Assembly: GCF_030063135.1 (NCBI RefSeq)
Contig: NZ_JASISO010000005.1
Coordinates: 56,799 to 120,798 of the forward strand
Reading direction: 5' to 3'
DNA length: 64,000 nucleotides
DNA from: Streptomyces sp. G-G2
Lineage (GTDB): Bacteria; Actinomycetota; Actinomycetes; Streptomycetales; Streptomycetaceae
The notes under the pieces: generated by a model
Told to the model about the DNA's origin: nothing
Databases searched by the model: none
What the model saw: only the letters and a program-made list of their open reading frames with translations
Shown: positions 33,598-41,771 of the stretch, piece by piece
Numbering within the stretch: position 1 is the stretch's first letter
How the letters are laid out: every line of letters starts with the position of its first letter
Translations under genes and position numbers: made by a program

Positions 33598-34707
33598 ATG
33601 ACTACGCCGCCGCCCACGGGAGCGGGGCGCGCCGACGGCTCGTCCGTGCCGATCGGCGCTCTCGTTCCGCTGACCCGGCCCGGCTGGGTCGAAGCGGGCC
33701 GGCACCTGCTCGCCGGTATCGAACTGGCCGTTCGCGAAGTCAATGACGCCGGTGGGATCGCCGGAAGGCCGCTCGAGCTGGTGGTCCGCGACACCGCCGC
33801 CGATCCACAGAGGGCCGCGGCGGCCGTGGACGAATTGGCTCGCCTGGGCGTGGCTGCCCTGGTGGGGGAGTACCACAGCGTCGTCGCTCGCGCCGCCGCG
33901 GCGCGGGCCGACGCCCTCGGCCTGCCGTTCCTCTGCTCGTCAGCGGTCCTCGACGCGCTCACCGACCAGCCGACGGACTGGGTCGCGCGCCTCGCTCCGG
34001 CGCAGTCCCGCGGCTGGCAGGTCTACGCGGACTACCTCCTCGGCGCGGGCCACAGCCGCATCGCCGTAGCCGTCCAGCCGAGTGTCTACTGGGCGTCCGG
34101 GGTCCGTATCCTGCGGGACCACCTCGCTCCGCGCGGCGGCACCGTCATCGAACTCGACACGCGCGAGGCGGCCCCCGCGGCGCTGTGCGACGCAACTGTC
34201 GACCATCGCGCGACAGCCCTCCTCCTCCTCGTCGGTCACCCGGATCCGGCGGTTACGATCGTCAAGGCCGTCCGCCGCGACCAGCGCCTCGCCGAGATCG
34301 TGATCGGCGCTCCGGCCGGACAACCGGAGTTCGCCGAATGGGCGACGGCGCTGGGCGACGACGGCGCCGCGGTGCCGTTCTTGCGCTACCTGCCGGAGCG
34401 GCCCACGCCCCTCGGCGCACGCGTCGCGACGGCCCTGCGCGAGCGGCTGGCCGCAGCGCCCTCCTTCGTCGCCTTCGAGGGCTACGACGCGGTCACGGTT
34501 CTCGCCGACGTGCTGCGTTCGCACGGCGCGGACCGGGTGCGCACGGCCGAATCCTGGCCGCGGGTGTCGGTCGAAGGCACCCGCGGGCAGATCCGGTTCA
34601 CCCGCACGCCGGGCATCGGCGTGTGGCAATGGGCGTCGGCGCCGATCCAAGTCGTCGACCGGGATCCGGTGGAACCCGACCGCTTCCGGATCCTCCACTC
34701 CGGCTGA
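33598..34707 (+). CDS. Periplasmic-binding-protein-like receptor without a signal peptide
   Basis: 369 residues matching the type I amino-acid/urea-binding fold: IGALVPLTRPGWVEAGRHLLAGIELAVREVNDAGGIAGRPLELVVRDT, GVAALVGEYHSVVARAAAARADALGLPFLC, ARLAPAQSRGWQVYADYLLGAGHSRIAVAV. The N-terminus is hydrophilic, without a Sec, Tat or lipoprotein signal, and no ABC transporter genes are nearby. The protein is therefore probably cytoplasmic and could be a ligand sensor. ATG 33598 follows GAAGGAGA. It is likely coexpressed with the NTF2-like gene. Confidence 0.82.
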   Translation: MTTPPPTGAGRADGSSVPIGALVPLTRPGWVEAGRHLLAGIELAVREVNDAGGIAGRPLELVVRDTAADPQRAAAAVDELARLGVAALVGEYHSVVARAAAARADALGLPFLCSSAVLDALTDQPTDWVARLAPAQSRGWQVYADYLLGAGHSRIAVAVQPSVYWASGVRILRDHLAPRGGTVIELDTREAAPAALCDATVDHRATALLLLVGHPDPAVTIVKAVRRDQRLAEIVIGAPAGQPEFAEWATALGDDGAAVPFLRYLPERPTPLGARVATALRERLAAAPSFVAFEGYDAVTVLADVLRSHGADRVRTAESWPRVSVEGTRGQIRFTRTPGIGVWQWASAPIQVVDRDPVEPDRFRILHSG

Positions 34708-34853
34708 GCCGGGCCGTTCGGCGCTTCGCGGTCACGGGTCGGTGCCTCGCGCCGACCCCGCTGACGCGCCGACGCCCACGGCCGTCCCACCGGCGCTGTC
34801 CGGCTCCGCCAGGTGTTCGCCCTCGGGAGCACGGCCGGCACGCCCCAGGGTGT

Positions 34854-35210
34854 TCAGGCGGCGGGGGGCGCCCAGGCGGCTTCGGCGGCCTGGCTGGTGG
34901 GGTGGACGGGGAAGACCTGGTCCAGGCCGACGATGCGGAAGATCCGGCTGACGCGATCGGGTACGGCGGCCAGGGCGATGGTGGCGCCGCGGGTGAGGGC
35001 GTGGTTGCGGGCGGCGAGCAGGACGGTGATGCCGCTGGAGTCGCAGAACGTGATCCCACCCAGGTCGAGGAGGAGCTGCTGGCCCTCGTCCAGGACCAGG
35101 GTGGGAAGGAGGGTACGGATCTCGGGCGCGCTGTGGTGATCGAGGTCTCCGGCCACCTCGACGACGAGGCCGCAGGGGGCCTTCCGGGTGCGGATCGTGA
35201 GCTGGTTCAC
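34854..35210 (-). CDS. STAS-domain anti-sigma factor antagonist (RsbV-like)
   Basis: 118 residues. STAS fold with LVVEVAGDLDHHSAPEIRTLL and the phosphorylatable serine in LGGITFCDSSGITVLLAARN. Its ATG overlaps the stop of the PP2C phosphatase gene (ATGA, 35207-35210). In the RsbQ-RsbP-RsbV scheme this protein is dephosphorylated by the phosphatase and then sequesters an anti-sigma kinase. No kinase or sigma gene is adjacent, so the target lies elsewhere. Confidence 0.92.
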   Translation of the reverse strand: MNQLTIRTRKAPCGLVVEVAGDLDHHSAPEIRTLLPTLVLDEGQQLLLDLGGITFCDSSGITVLLAARNHALTRGATIALAAVPDRVSRIFRIVGLDQVFPVHPTSQAAEAAWAPPAA

Positions 35211-36511
35211 TGCTGCTCTTCACTCTCGGGGCGGGGCACGCTGACGGCCAGGACGGCGGTGTCGTCGTCTACCCCGCTGCCGAGGGTGTCGAGGAGTTGG
35301 CGGATCGCGCTGACGGTGTCCTGGGCCGTGGTGGGGGCCAGGGCGCGGGCGAAGTCGAGGAGGGCTTCGTCACCGTAGCGCCCGCCCGCGGCGGTGGTGT
35401 GGGCTTCGGTGAGGCCGTCGGTGTGCAGGAGGAGGGTGTCACCCGGGTCGAGGCGGACGGTGGTGGAGGCGATGTGCGCGGTCGGCAGGGCGCCGATGAG
35501 CTGTCCGCCGGGGGTGGGGAGGTAGTCGGCGCTGCCGTCCGCGCGCAGGAGCAGGGCCGGGGGGTGGCCGCCGCTGGCCAGGGTGATCCGGACGCCGTCC
35601 TGGTCACCGCCCGTGGTGAGCAGGCCGAAGAGAACGGTGCAGAAGCGGGGGTCGTCGCCGTTGTACTCGTGGCCCAGGACGGTGTTGAGGTTGGTGAGGA
35701 CGGCCACCGGGTCGGAGTCGTAGACGGCGGCGGCGCGCAAGGTGTACCGGGCCAGGGAGGTGACAGCGGCGGCCGCCGCTCCCTTGCCGCACACGTCGCC
35801 CAGGAACAGCCCCCACGTCCCGTCGGCGAGCGGGAACAGGTCGTAGAAGTCGCCGCCGACCTCGTCGGCCGAAGCGATGTGGTAGTGCGCGGCCACGTTC
35901 AGACCGGGGACGTTCGCCAGGGCGGGCGGCAGCAGAGTCTGCTGGAGCGTGGTGGTGAGCTGCTGGAGGCGTGCGCGTTCACGCTCGGACTCCTGGCGCG
36001 CGCGCAGCAGCTCGCTCTCGTAGGCGCGCCGGTCGCGGGCGTCGAAGACCGTGGTGCGGATCAGCAGCGGCTGCCCGTCGCCGCCGGTCTTGACGGTCGA
36101 GGTGACCAGTACCGGGAGCCGGCCGCCGTCGGCGGTCTTCATCTCCAGGGCGATGCCGTTGATCTCGCCCTGCATGCGCAACAGCGGGGCGAAGTGCGTC
36201 TCGTGGTAGATGCGCCCGCCGACGGTGAGGAGTTCGGAGAACTTCCCGCGGCCCACCAGGTCGCCGCGCCGCAACCCCAGCCAGTTCAACAACGTGGCGT
36301 TGACCTTGGCGATCGTGCCGTCCAGCAGCGTCGACAGATAGCCGCACGGTGCGTTCTCGTACAGGTCCTCGGCGCTGTCCTCCAGCAGGGCGGAGAAGGC
36401 CTGGTCGTCATCGCGGCGCCGCGACGGGTCGGCTCCCCGGCTCAGGTCGTCACCGCAGCGCCGGCCGGAGCCGGGTTCGCCGTCCTGGTCGTCGTCGGTG
36501 CCGCACATCAT
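35207..36511 (-). CDS. PAS-PP2C serine phosphatase (RsbP-like)
   Basis: 434 residues. A PAS domain lies at about 45-150 (NAPCGYLSTLLDGTIAKVNATLLNWLG), followed by a coiled-coil linker (ESELLRARQESERERARLQQLTTTLQQTLLPP). The PP2C/SpoIIE domain includes DEVGGDFYDLFPLADGTWGLFLGDVCGKG and SGGHPPALLL, with metal-binding aspartates DEVGGDFYD and GVDDDTAV. Start ATG 36511 overlaps the stop of the RsbQ-like gene (ATGA) and the stop overlaps the STAS start. This is the domain layout of B. subtilis RsbP. Confidence 0.94.
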   Translation of the reverse strand: MMCGTDDDQDGEPGSGRRCGDDLSRGADPSRRRDDDQAFSALLEDSAEDLYENAPCGYLSTLLDGTIAKVNATLLNWLGLRRGDLVGRGKFSELLTVGGRIYHETHFAPLLRMQGEINGIALEMKTADGGRLPVLVTSTVKTGGDGQPLLIRTTVFDARDRRAYESELLRARQESERERARLQQLTTTLQQTLLPPALANVPGLNVAAHYHIASADEVGGDFYDLFPLADGTWGLFLGDVCGKGAAAAAVTSLARYTLRAAAVYDSDPVAVLTNLNTVLGHEYNGDDPRFCTVLFGLLTTGGDQDGVRITLASGGHPPALLLRADGSADYLPTPGGQLIGALPTAHIASTTVRLDPGDTLLLHTDGLTEAHTTAAGGRYGDEALLDFARALAPTTAQDTVSAIRQLLDTLGSGVDDDTAVLAVSVPRPESEEQQ

Positions 36512-37317
36512 GAGAGGTTCCCCACGAACGCGATGATCGCCTCGGCGGTCTCCTCGGGAGCACTGAGCTGCGGACAGTGCCCGGTGGCGTCCAGGGTGAC
36601 CAGCCGGCTCCCCGCGATCCGGGCGTGGACGAAGGCACCCACCTCCGGCGGGGCGATCGCGTCGTCGGAGCACTCGGCGACGAGGGTGGGGACCGTCAAC
36701 CGGGCCAGATCGGCCCGGTTGTCGGACAGGAACGTCACGCGCGCGAAGACCCGCGCGATGTCCGGGTCCGTGGCGCAGAAGCTCGCCGTCAGCTCCTCAC
36801 CGAGCTCCGGCCGTTCGGGGTTGCCCATGATGACCGGGGCCATCGCTCCCGACCAGCCCAGATAGTTCGCGTCCAGGGACTGGAGCAGCTCATCGATGTC
36901 CTCGGCGCTGAATCCGCCCCGGTATCCCGTTGAAGGGTCGTCGACGAAGCACGGCGAGGGAGCGAGCAGCACCAGACCCGCGAAACACTCGGGCCGTCTT
37001 ACGGCGGCCAGCACCCCCATCATCGCGCTCACCGAATGCCCCACGAACGTCACCGGCCCCAGATCCACCTCACGGCAGACCTCCAGCACGTCCTCGACGT
37101 AGCCGTCCAGGCTGGAGTAGCGCTCCGGACTCCACGCCGACAGGTCCGAGCGCCCCGCCCCCACGTGGTCGAAGAGGACGACGGTGAAATCACGCTCCAG
37201 CGCCGGAACAACCAGCCGCCACATGTTCTGATCGCATCCGAAACCGTGCGCCAGCACCACCACCGGCCCACCGGGGCGTCCTGACACCCTCACCCGGTTC
37301 CTGCTCCGCACGTCCAT
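36508..37317 (-). CDS. RsbQ-like alpha/beta-hydrolase
   Basis: 269 residues, the same length as B. subtilis RsbQ. Motifs shared with RsbQ as I recall it are HGFGCDQNMWR, FDHVGAGRSDL, the nucleophile GHSVSAM, PSPCFVDDP, YLGWSGAMAPV, FCATDPDIARVFA, and the catalytic DD and GHCPQLS. RsbQ activates the PAS phosphatase RsbP in the energy-stress pathway. ATG 37317 has GAGG 9 nt upstream. It is the first of three ATGA-coupled genes and lies 71 nt after the NB-ARC gene. Confidence 0.92.
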   Translation of the reverse strand: MDVRSRNRVRVSGRPGGPVVVLAHGFGCDQNMWRLVVPALERDFTVVLFDHVGAGRSDLSAWSPERYSSLDGYVEDVLEVCREVDLGPVTFVGHSVSAMMGVLAAVRRPECFAGLVLLAPSPCFVDDPSTGYRGGFSAEDIDELLQSLDANYLGWSGAMAPVIMGNPERPELGEELTASFCATDPDIARVFARVTFLSDNRADLARLTVPTLVAECSDDAIAPPEVGAFVHARIAGSRLVTLDATGHCPQLSAPEETAEAIIAFVGNLS

Positions 37318-37387
37318 GTGTCTCATCCTCGCAGAACCACGGAGCGCTCCGTCCGAACCGAGGGCGCGGCGACTCCGGCGCGACGGC

Positions 37388-39724
37388 TCACGGACCGCCC
37401 GCCAGTGCTTCCAGGGCGCGCAACTCCTCCGCCACCTCGCCCTGCCGGGGGCTGTTGAGCCGCACGAGTCCCTCTCGGGCGGCCCGCAGGACGTGGCCCG
37501 CCTCCTCGTGGCGGTCCAGACGCCGCAGCACCGCGCCGAGGTCGAGGCGCACCGGCTCGCTCCAGGCGGGCATCCGGACAGCCTCGAAGTGCGCCAGGGA
37601 CTGCCGCAGCGGGCCCTCCGCCTCCAGCCAACGCCCCAGTACGGCAAGGTCGTTACCGGTCTGGTGGCGCGCCGCCGCCCCGTAGACCGAGAGCAGCTCG
37701 GACGGCTGCCCCGGCATCCCCGCCGCGCAGATCGCCTCGCAGCGCCGGTGCATGACCAGGGCCTCCTCGGCGTGGCCGGCCTCGCGCAGATAGGTGCCGA
37801 GGGTGTTCAGCGTGGTCAGCTCGCCGAGGCGGGCCTGGGGCGAGTCCTGGGCGCCGAGGCAGGTCGCGGCCGCGCGTATCCGGACGATCGACTCCGCCAC
37901 CCGGCCGAGCCGGTGCAGGGCCCCCGCGCCGTAGCCCAGTGCCCAGCCCGTCTGCAGTTCGTCACCGGTGTCACGGGCCGCGGCCAGGGCGGCGTCGGCG
38001 GCCTCCAGAGCCGCGGGGTGGTCGTGGACGCAGATGTTGTTGGCCCACGCCAGATAGTTGAGGTGGACGGCCTCCTCCTTGCGGCTGCCGAGTGTGCGCG
38101 CGCACTCCACGGCCCTGCGGAACACCTCCACCCACAGCTCCCAGTGCTGGTTCAGGTCGGAGAACCAGTGCATGGCCTCCGCCGCGTCGAGGACCCGGCG
38201 ATGGTGTCCGGCCGTGTGGGCCCGACGTAGCGCGGCCAGCCACTGGTTCCGCTCGGCCTCCAGCCACGCGCGCGCCTCCTCGCGTCCGGCGGGGGCCCGC
38301 GCGGGATCGGGATCGCCGGTGGGGGAGTCCCCGTGACGGTCCACGTCGAAGCGGAGCGCGGCGGCCGTGGCCCGGGCCAGCATCCACCGGTCCGCCCGGT
38401 CCTCGGCGGCGCCGCACGCTCCGGGGGCGTCCTCGGCGGTGACCCGCTCGGCGGCGAACAGCCGCAGCAGGTCGTGGAACCGGTACCGCTCCGCGTCGGC
38501 GTCGGGCTGGAGCAGACCGGCGTCGGCCAGCTCCTCCGCGATCCGGGCCGCCCGGTCGGGAGCCAGCCCTGCCAGGAGTCCGGCGGTCTCGGCGGAGAAG
38601 TCGGGCCCGGCGGCGAGGCCGGCGCGGCGCAGCAGGGTGCGGGCGTCGGGCTCCAGTTGCCGGTAGGACAGCGAGAAGGCGGCCCGTACGCGCAGCCCGC
38701 CCGCCTCCAGGACGTCCAGCCGCCGCCCTTCGTCGGCCAGCCGGGCCACGAGCCGGGCGAGGCGTTCGCGCGGTCGGACGGCGAGCCGCTGCCCGGCGAT
38801 GCGCACGGCCAGCGGGAGGTGACCGCACAGGTCGGCGAGGTCGCGGGCGGCCTGGGCCTCCTGGCGGATCCGGTCCGGGCCGACGATGCGGGTCAGCAGC
38901 TCCACGGCCTCCTCCCGGCGCAGCAGGGCGAGCTCGACCCGGTGGACGGCTTCGAGACCGGCCAGGGCGGACCGGCTGGTGACCAGCGTGAGCGAGCTGC
39001 CGGTGCCGGGGAGCAGCGGCTGGACCTGGGCCTCGTCGGCGGCGTTGTCCAGCAGGAGCAGCACTCGACGCTCGCGCAGTACGGAGCGCAGCAGCCCCGA
39101 GCGGTCCCGGATACCGGCCGGGACCGACCGGCCGGGAACGCCGAGTGCCCGCAGCAGCCGGCCGAGGGCCTCGCCCGGAGCGGTCGGTTCCGGGTCCATG
39201 CCGTGCAGGTCGAGGGCGAACTGGCCGTCGGGGTAGTGGGGCGCGAGCCGGTGCGCGGCGTGCACCGCGAACGAGGTCTTCCCGAGGCCGGGCTGCCCCG
39301 AGACCACGACGACCGGTGCGCAGCCGTCCACGGTGCCGCCCGCGTCACCGGCCCGGTCGGCGCCCTCCGCCAGCGCGGTCAGTCGGTCGAGGGCCGGGCG
39401 GCGGGCGGTGAAGTCCCCGAGGTCACGGGGCAGTGCCAGGGGGTGGCGGGCGGCCGGCGCGGCGGGCGCCCGGGGCCGGGGGCGGCCGGTGCGGGCGACC
39501 GCCTCCAGTTCCGCCGCACCGTCCGGATCCAGACCGAGCGCGCCGGCGAGGGCCTCCACGGTACGCCGCTGCGGTCCCCGGGCACGCCCCCGTTCCAGGT
39601 CGGCCAATGCGCGGACGCTGACTCCGGACTTCTGGGACAGCTCGTCCTGGCTGAGGCGGGCGCGGGTGCGCAACGCGCGCAACCGGTTGCCGAACTCCCC
39701 CTCGCCCGGCGTACCGGTGCCCAT
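37388..39724 (-). CDS. XRE-NB-ARC-TPR regulator (STAND ATPase)
   Basis: 778 residues. An XRE helix-turn-helix occupies about 12-66 (LRTRARLSQDELSQKSGVSVRALADLERGRARGPQ). An NB-ARC ATPase follows with Walker A GQPGLGKT at about 143-150, Walker B RRVLLLLDNA, and the GLPLAV-like GHLPLAVRIAG. C-terminal TPR-like repeats follow from about residue 500. This is the SARP-related STAND architecture without a BTAD/SARP DNA-binding domain. It is a candidate energy- or ligand-gated switch upstream of the Rsb-like genes and may be cotranscribed with them. Confidence 0.9.
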   Translation of the reverse strand: MGTGTPGEGEFGNRLRALRTRARLSQDELSQKSGVSVRALADLERGRARGPQRRTVEALAGALGLDPDGAAELEAVARTGRPRPRAPAAPAARHPLALPRDLGDFTARRPALDRLTALAEGADRAGDAGGTVDGCAPVVVVSGQPGLGKTSFAVHAAHRLAPHYPDGQFALDLHGMDPEPTAPGEALGRLLRALGVPGRSVPAGIRDRSGLLRSVLRERRVLLLLDNAADEAQVQPLLPGTGSSLTLVTSRSALAGLEAVHRVELALLRREEAVELLTRIVGPDRIRQEAQAARDLADLCGHLPLAVRIAGQRLAVRPRERLARLVARLADEGRRLDVLEAGGLRVRAAFSLSYRQLEPDARTLLRRAGLAAGPDFSAETAGLLAGLAPDRAARIAEELADAGLLQPDADAERYRFHDLLRLFAAERVTAEDAPGACGAAEDRADRWMLARATAAALRFDVDRHGDSPTGDPDPARAPAGREEARAWLEAERNQWLAALRRAHTAGHHRRVLDAAEAMHWFSDLNQHWELWVEVFRRAVECARTLGSRKEEAVHLNYLAWANNICVHDHPAALEAADAALAAARDTGDELQTGWALGYGAGALHRLGRVAESIVRIRAAATCLGAQDSPQARLGELTTLNTLGTYLREAGHAEEALVMHRRCEAICAAGMPGQPSELLSVYGAAARHQTGNDLAVLGRWLEAEGPLRQSLAHFEAVRMPAWSEPVRLDLGAVLRRLDRHEEAGHVLRAAREGLVRLNSPRQGEVAEELRALEALAGGP

Positions 39725-40151
39725 GGCTGACGTCCCCCGATTGGTGTGCCCCGGCCTCTGCAGAGACCCGGCAGAAGTATGACGGACAGTATTCCTGCCG
39801 GTGGAACCGCCTGGAAGGCGATGCCCGCGCCGTGATCGACTGGGGGCGGGGTGGGCAGCCCGTCCGACTCCGGTTCAGGGCCGGGTGCGTCGGCGGGCGC
39901 AGCGGTGCCGGACACGGAGGGCTGCCCGACCCCCCCGCTGGACCATGACGGGGTCCCGCGTCGGACATCGGCGGAAACTCGGCCGCGTCCGCCTGGTCCA
40001 GCGGCTCCCGGGCCGTCGGCCCGCAGACGCGGCCTGCAGCACGCGGCACACCGCGTCGTCCTGCCCGAGTACCGTCGGAGCAGCCTGATCCGGGATCTCC
40101 CTCCCTTGCCCATCGCCTCACCCGATGTCCACCGATCGGCCCGGAGATGCC
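39725..40151. other. Intergenic region with no clear gene
   Basis: This 427-nt stretch upstream of the XRE-NB-ARC gene contains only weak overlapping open frames with poor codon bias. It presumably holds the promoter of that gene. No operator or repeat stands out. Confidence 0.5.
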
Positions 40152-40206
40152 ATGCCCCTGCCGATGAAGTTGGTCGCGATCACCCTTGATTGCCCGGATC
40201 CGCGTC
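40152..40206 (+). pseudogene. 5' remnant of a VOC (glyoxalase-like) gene
   Basis: ATG 40152, preceded by GGAG, encodes MPLPMKLVAITLDCPDPRP, a typical first beta-strand of VOC-family proteins (compare a VAITLDCPDP-type opening). Homology ends after about 19 residues. The sequence then runs into the 3' end of the convergent gene that stops at 40216. This is the same type of truncated start as at 23188. Confidence 0.62.
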
Positions 40207-40215
40207 CGCAGTCGT

Positions 40216-40801
40216 TCAGGGGCGAGCTGCTGCGGCCGCGGTGATCCAGTTCCTGAAATCGACGGCGTAGTGCCGGAGGTGGTGCTCCAGGACGTCTGCC
40301 GGGCGCGAGGTCGGCACGTAGACCGTCAGGCTCGCACGGAAGCCGTCGGCGGTGTCGCCGAACTGCGTCAGCGCCCGCCCGACGACCGTGCCGTCGCCCA
40401 GGAAGAGGTTCGAGGACATCTTGTGCGGAAACGCGGACTTGGGGAGGAGTTCGTCCGCGTCCGCGGCCCAGGCCATCGCGTCCGTTGCCCGGCCGCCCAT
40501 GGAGAAGGAGCAGACATGGGGGCCGATGTTCTCCACCACGTTGAACGCCCCGTCTTCCTCGGGGGCCATCACGTAGTGCTCGGGATGCGCCGCGAGGAGT
40601 GCGTTCTCGTCGGCCGCGAAGGCCGTGTCCATCCAGGCCAGGAACTCGCCCGAGGTGAGGCCCCGCGTCGCGAGCACGGTCGTGCCCCCCCGTGAAGCCG
40701 CCGCCGGAGGTACGAGCGCTCTCGCGCAGGAAGGCGGTGCCTTCCTCGATGTCCTCGGCCAGGAGGTCGAGCAGCCCCTGGCGACCCAGCCGCGCCCTCA
40801 C
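40216..40801 (-). pseudogene. Protein of unknown family, frameshifted in a poly-C/G run
   Basis: A GTG at 40801 opens MRARLGRQGLLDLLAEDIEEGTAFLRESARTSGGGFTG. The frame then changes within a run of seven C at 40685-40691 (plus strand). With six C, the protein continues as GGTTVLATRGLTSGEFLAWMDTAFAADENALLA ... to 40216, about 194 residues in total. I do not recognise the family. Either the run is phase-variable or mutated, or the base count is a sequencing artefact. Confidence 0.68.
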
Positions 40802-41057
40802 TCCCGTATCTCCTCACTCCCGACCGGCACCGCACCGGCGCACCGACGCCATGACCCGCCAGGGCGCGCGGAGGTCGGCCGAAGTCAGGGTGTGCGGCCG
40901 ATCGGGTGATGCCCGGACGGGGGCTCTGTGCCGCTCGGCGGGACGTGGCGCCACGACCGTAGGGGTATCCCCGCAGGTGAGAGCGCCGCTACGCCCTTGT
41001 TTCGTTCGAGGGTGACTACCTCGCTGCCGTAGCTGCGAAAACCTATGTCGGCCGGAG

Positions 41058-41086
41058 TAGACATTGGGCGTCGGCGTGGTTATGGT
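41058..41086 (+). promoter_or_regulatory. Promoter of RNA locus 2
   Basis: TAGACA (41058-41063), 17-bp spacer identical to locus 1, TATGGT (41081-41086). The flanks are conserved from about 41036 to 41110. Confidence 0.8.
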
Positions 41087-41173
41087 TTCTCTCGTAGCCG
41101 AGATCGAGAAGGGCCCGGCAGAGATGAACTGCCGGGCAGTCGTACCCGCAAGCGCAGTGCGCAGGACGGTGCG

Positions 41174-41451
41174 GTGGTGGAGTTTCGGAGCCAGAGCGGT
41201 TGCAGGACGGCGACGGGACTGACGACCGGACCGGGTGGCCCGCAGTGATCAGGGGCCGCCGTGAGCAGTACCGCGTTAAGTGCAGTGGCAGTACCCGCAG
41301 TAGGTAAGTGCGGTTCTCGGTACCCAGCAGTGCAGTTGAGTGGAGTGGTACCTCGGTGAAGGCGTCGGCTGCGGGCGCGCGCACCGGGAGGTTCGGCAGT
41401 GGGGTTCTAAGCCAGAGCAGACGCAGGACGGGCGACGGGGCTGGCTGCCGG
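41174..41451 (+). repeat. Internal duplication within RNA locus 2
   Basis: A block of about 56 nt at 41174-41229 (core GCCAGAGCGGTTGCAGGACG) recurs at 41395-41451 (GCCAGAGCAGACGCAGGACG). The motif GCAGTACC or GGTACC recurs between and after these blocks. It accounts for the extra length compared with locus 1. Confidence 0.7.
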
Positions 41452-41738
41452 AGAATGGCGCTTTCGCAGGCCATCAGCAGTGCGCAGGACCAGCGGTACG
41501 AGCAGTTCGCAGTACCCGTTTGATGAGTGAGTGATCCAGAGGGAAGAACGGAGGAGCCGAGCGCCATCAGGATCGCCCGGGCGGAGGTATGAGCCCGGGT
41601 ACCGCAGGACATCGATAGTGAGGTGGTCTCCGGTCAAGCAACCGCGATCCCCGCACTCCCGGCAGCATCTCGGCCGGGTCGGCGGAAACAGCAGGCCGGC
41701 GCAGTACTAGGGCCGGCAGATGGTGTAGCAGTTCCTTC

Positions 41739-41771
41739 GGGGCCCGGGTGGCGACATCGCACCCGGGCCCC
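41739..41771 (+). terminator. Terminal hairpin of RNA locus 2
   Basis: GGGGCCCGGGTG, a 9-nt loop, CACCCGGGCCCC: 12-bp perfect arms. It differs in sequence from the locus 1 hairpin but has the same position and form. Confidence 0.8.

Larger units (their letters stand above)
41093..41771 (+). ncRNA. Structured RNA, locus 2 (expanded, without a downstream gene)
   Basis: About 680 nt from the shared promoter to the terminal hairpin. It keeps all five hairpins of locus 1: H1 41113-41137 (GCCCGGCAG/CTGCCGGGC), H2 41576-41599, H3 41658-41678, H4 41695-41717 (GCCGGC/GCCGGC), H5 41739-41771. Compared with locus 1, H1 changes T-A to C-G, H4 changes A-T to G-C, and H5 changes T-A to G-C. The extra length is an insertion between H1 and the conserved GAGGGAAGAACGGAGG block. 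No intact gene follows. Confidence 0.72.
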
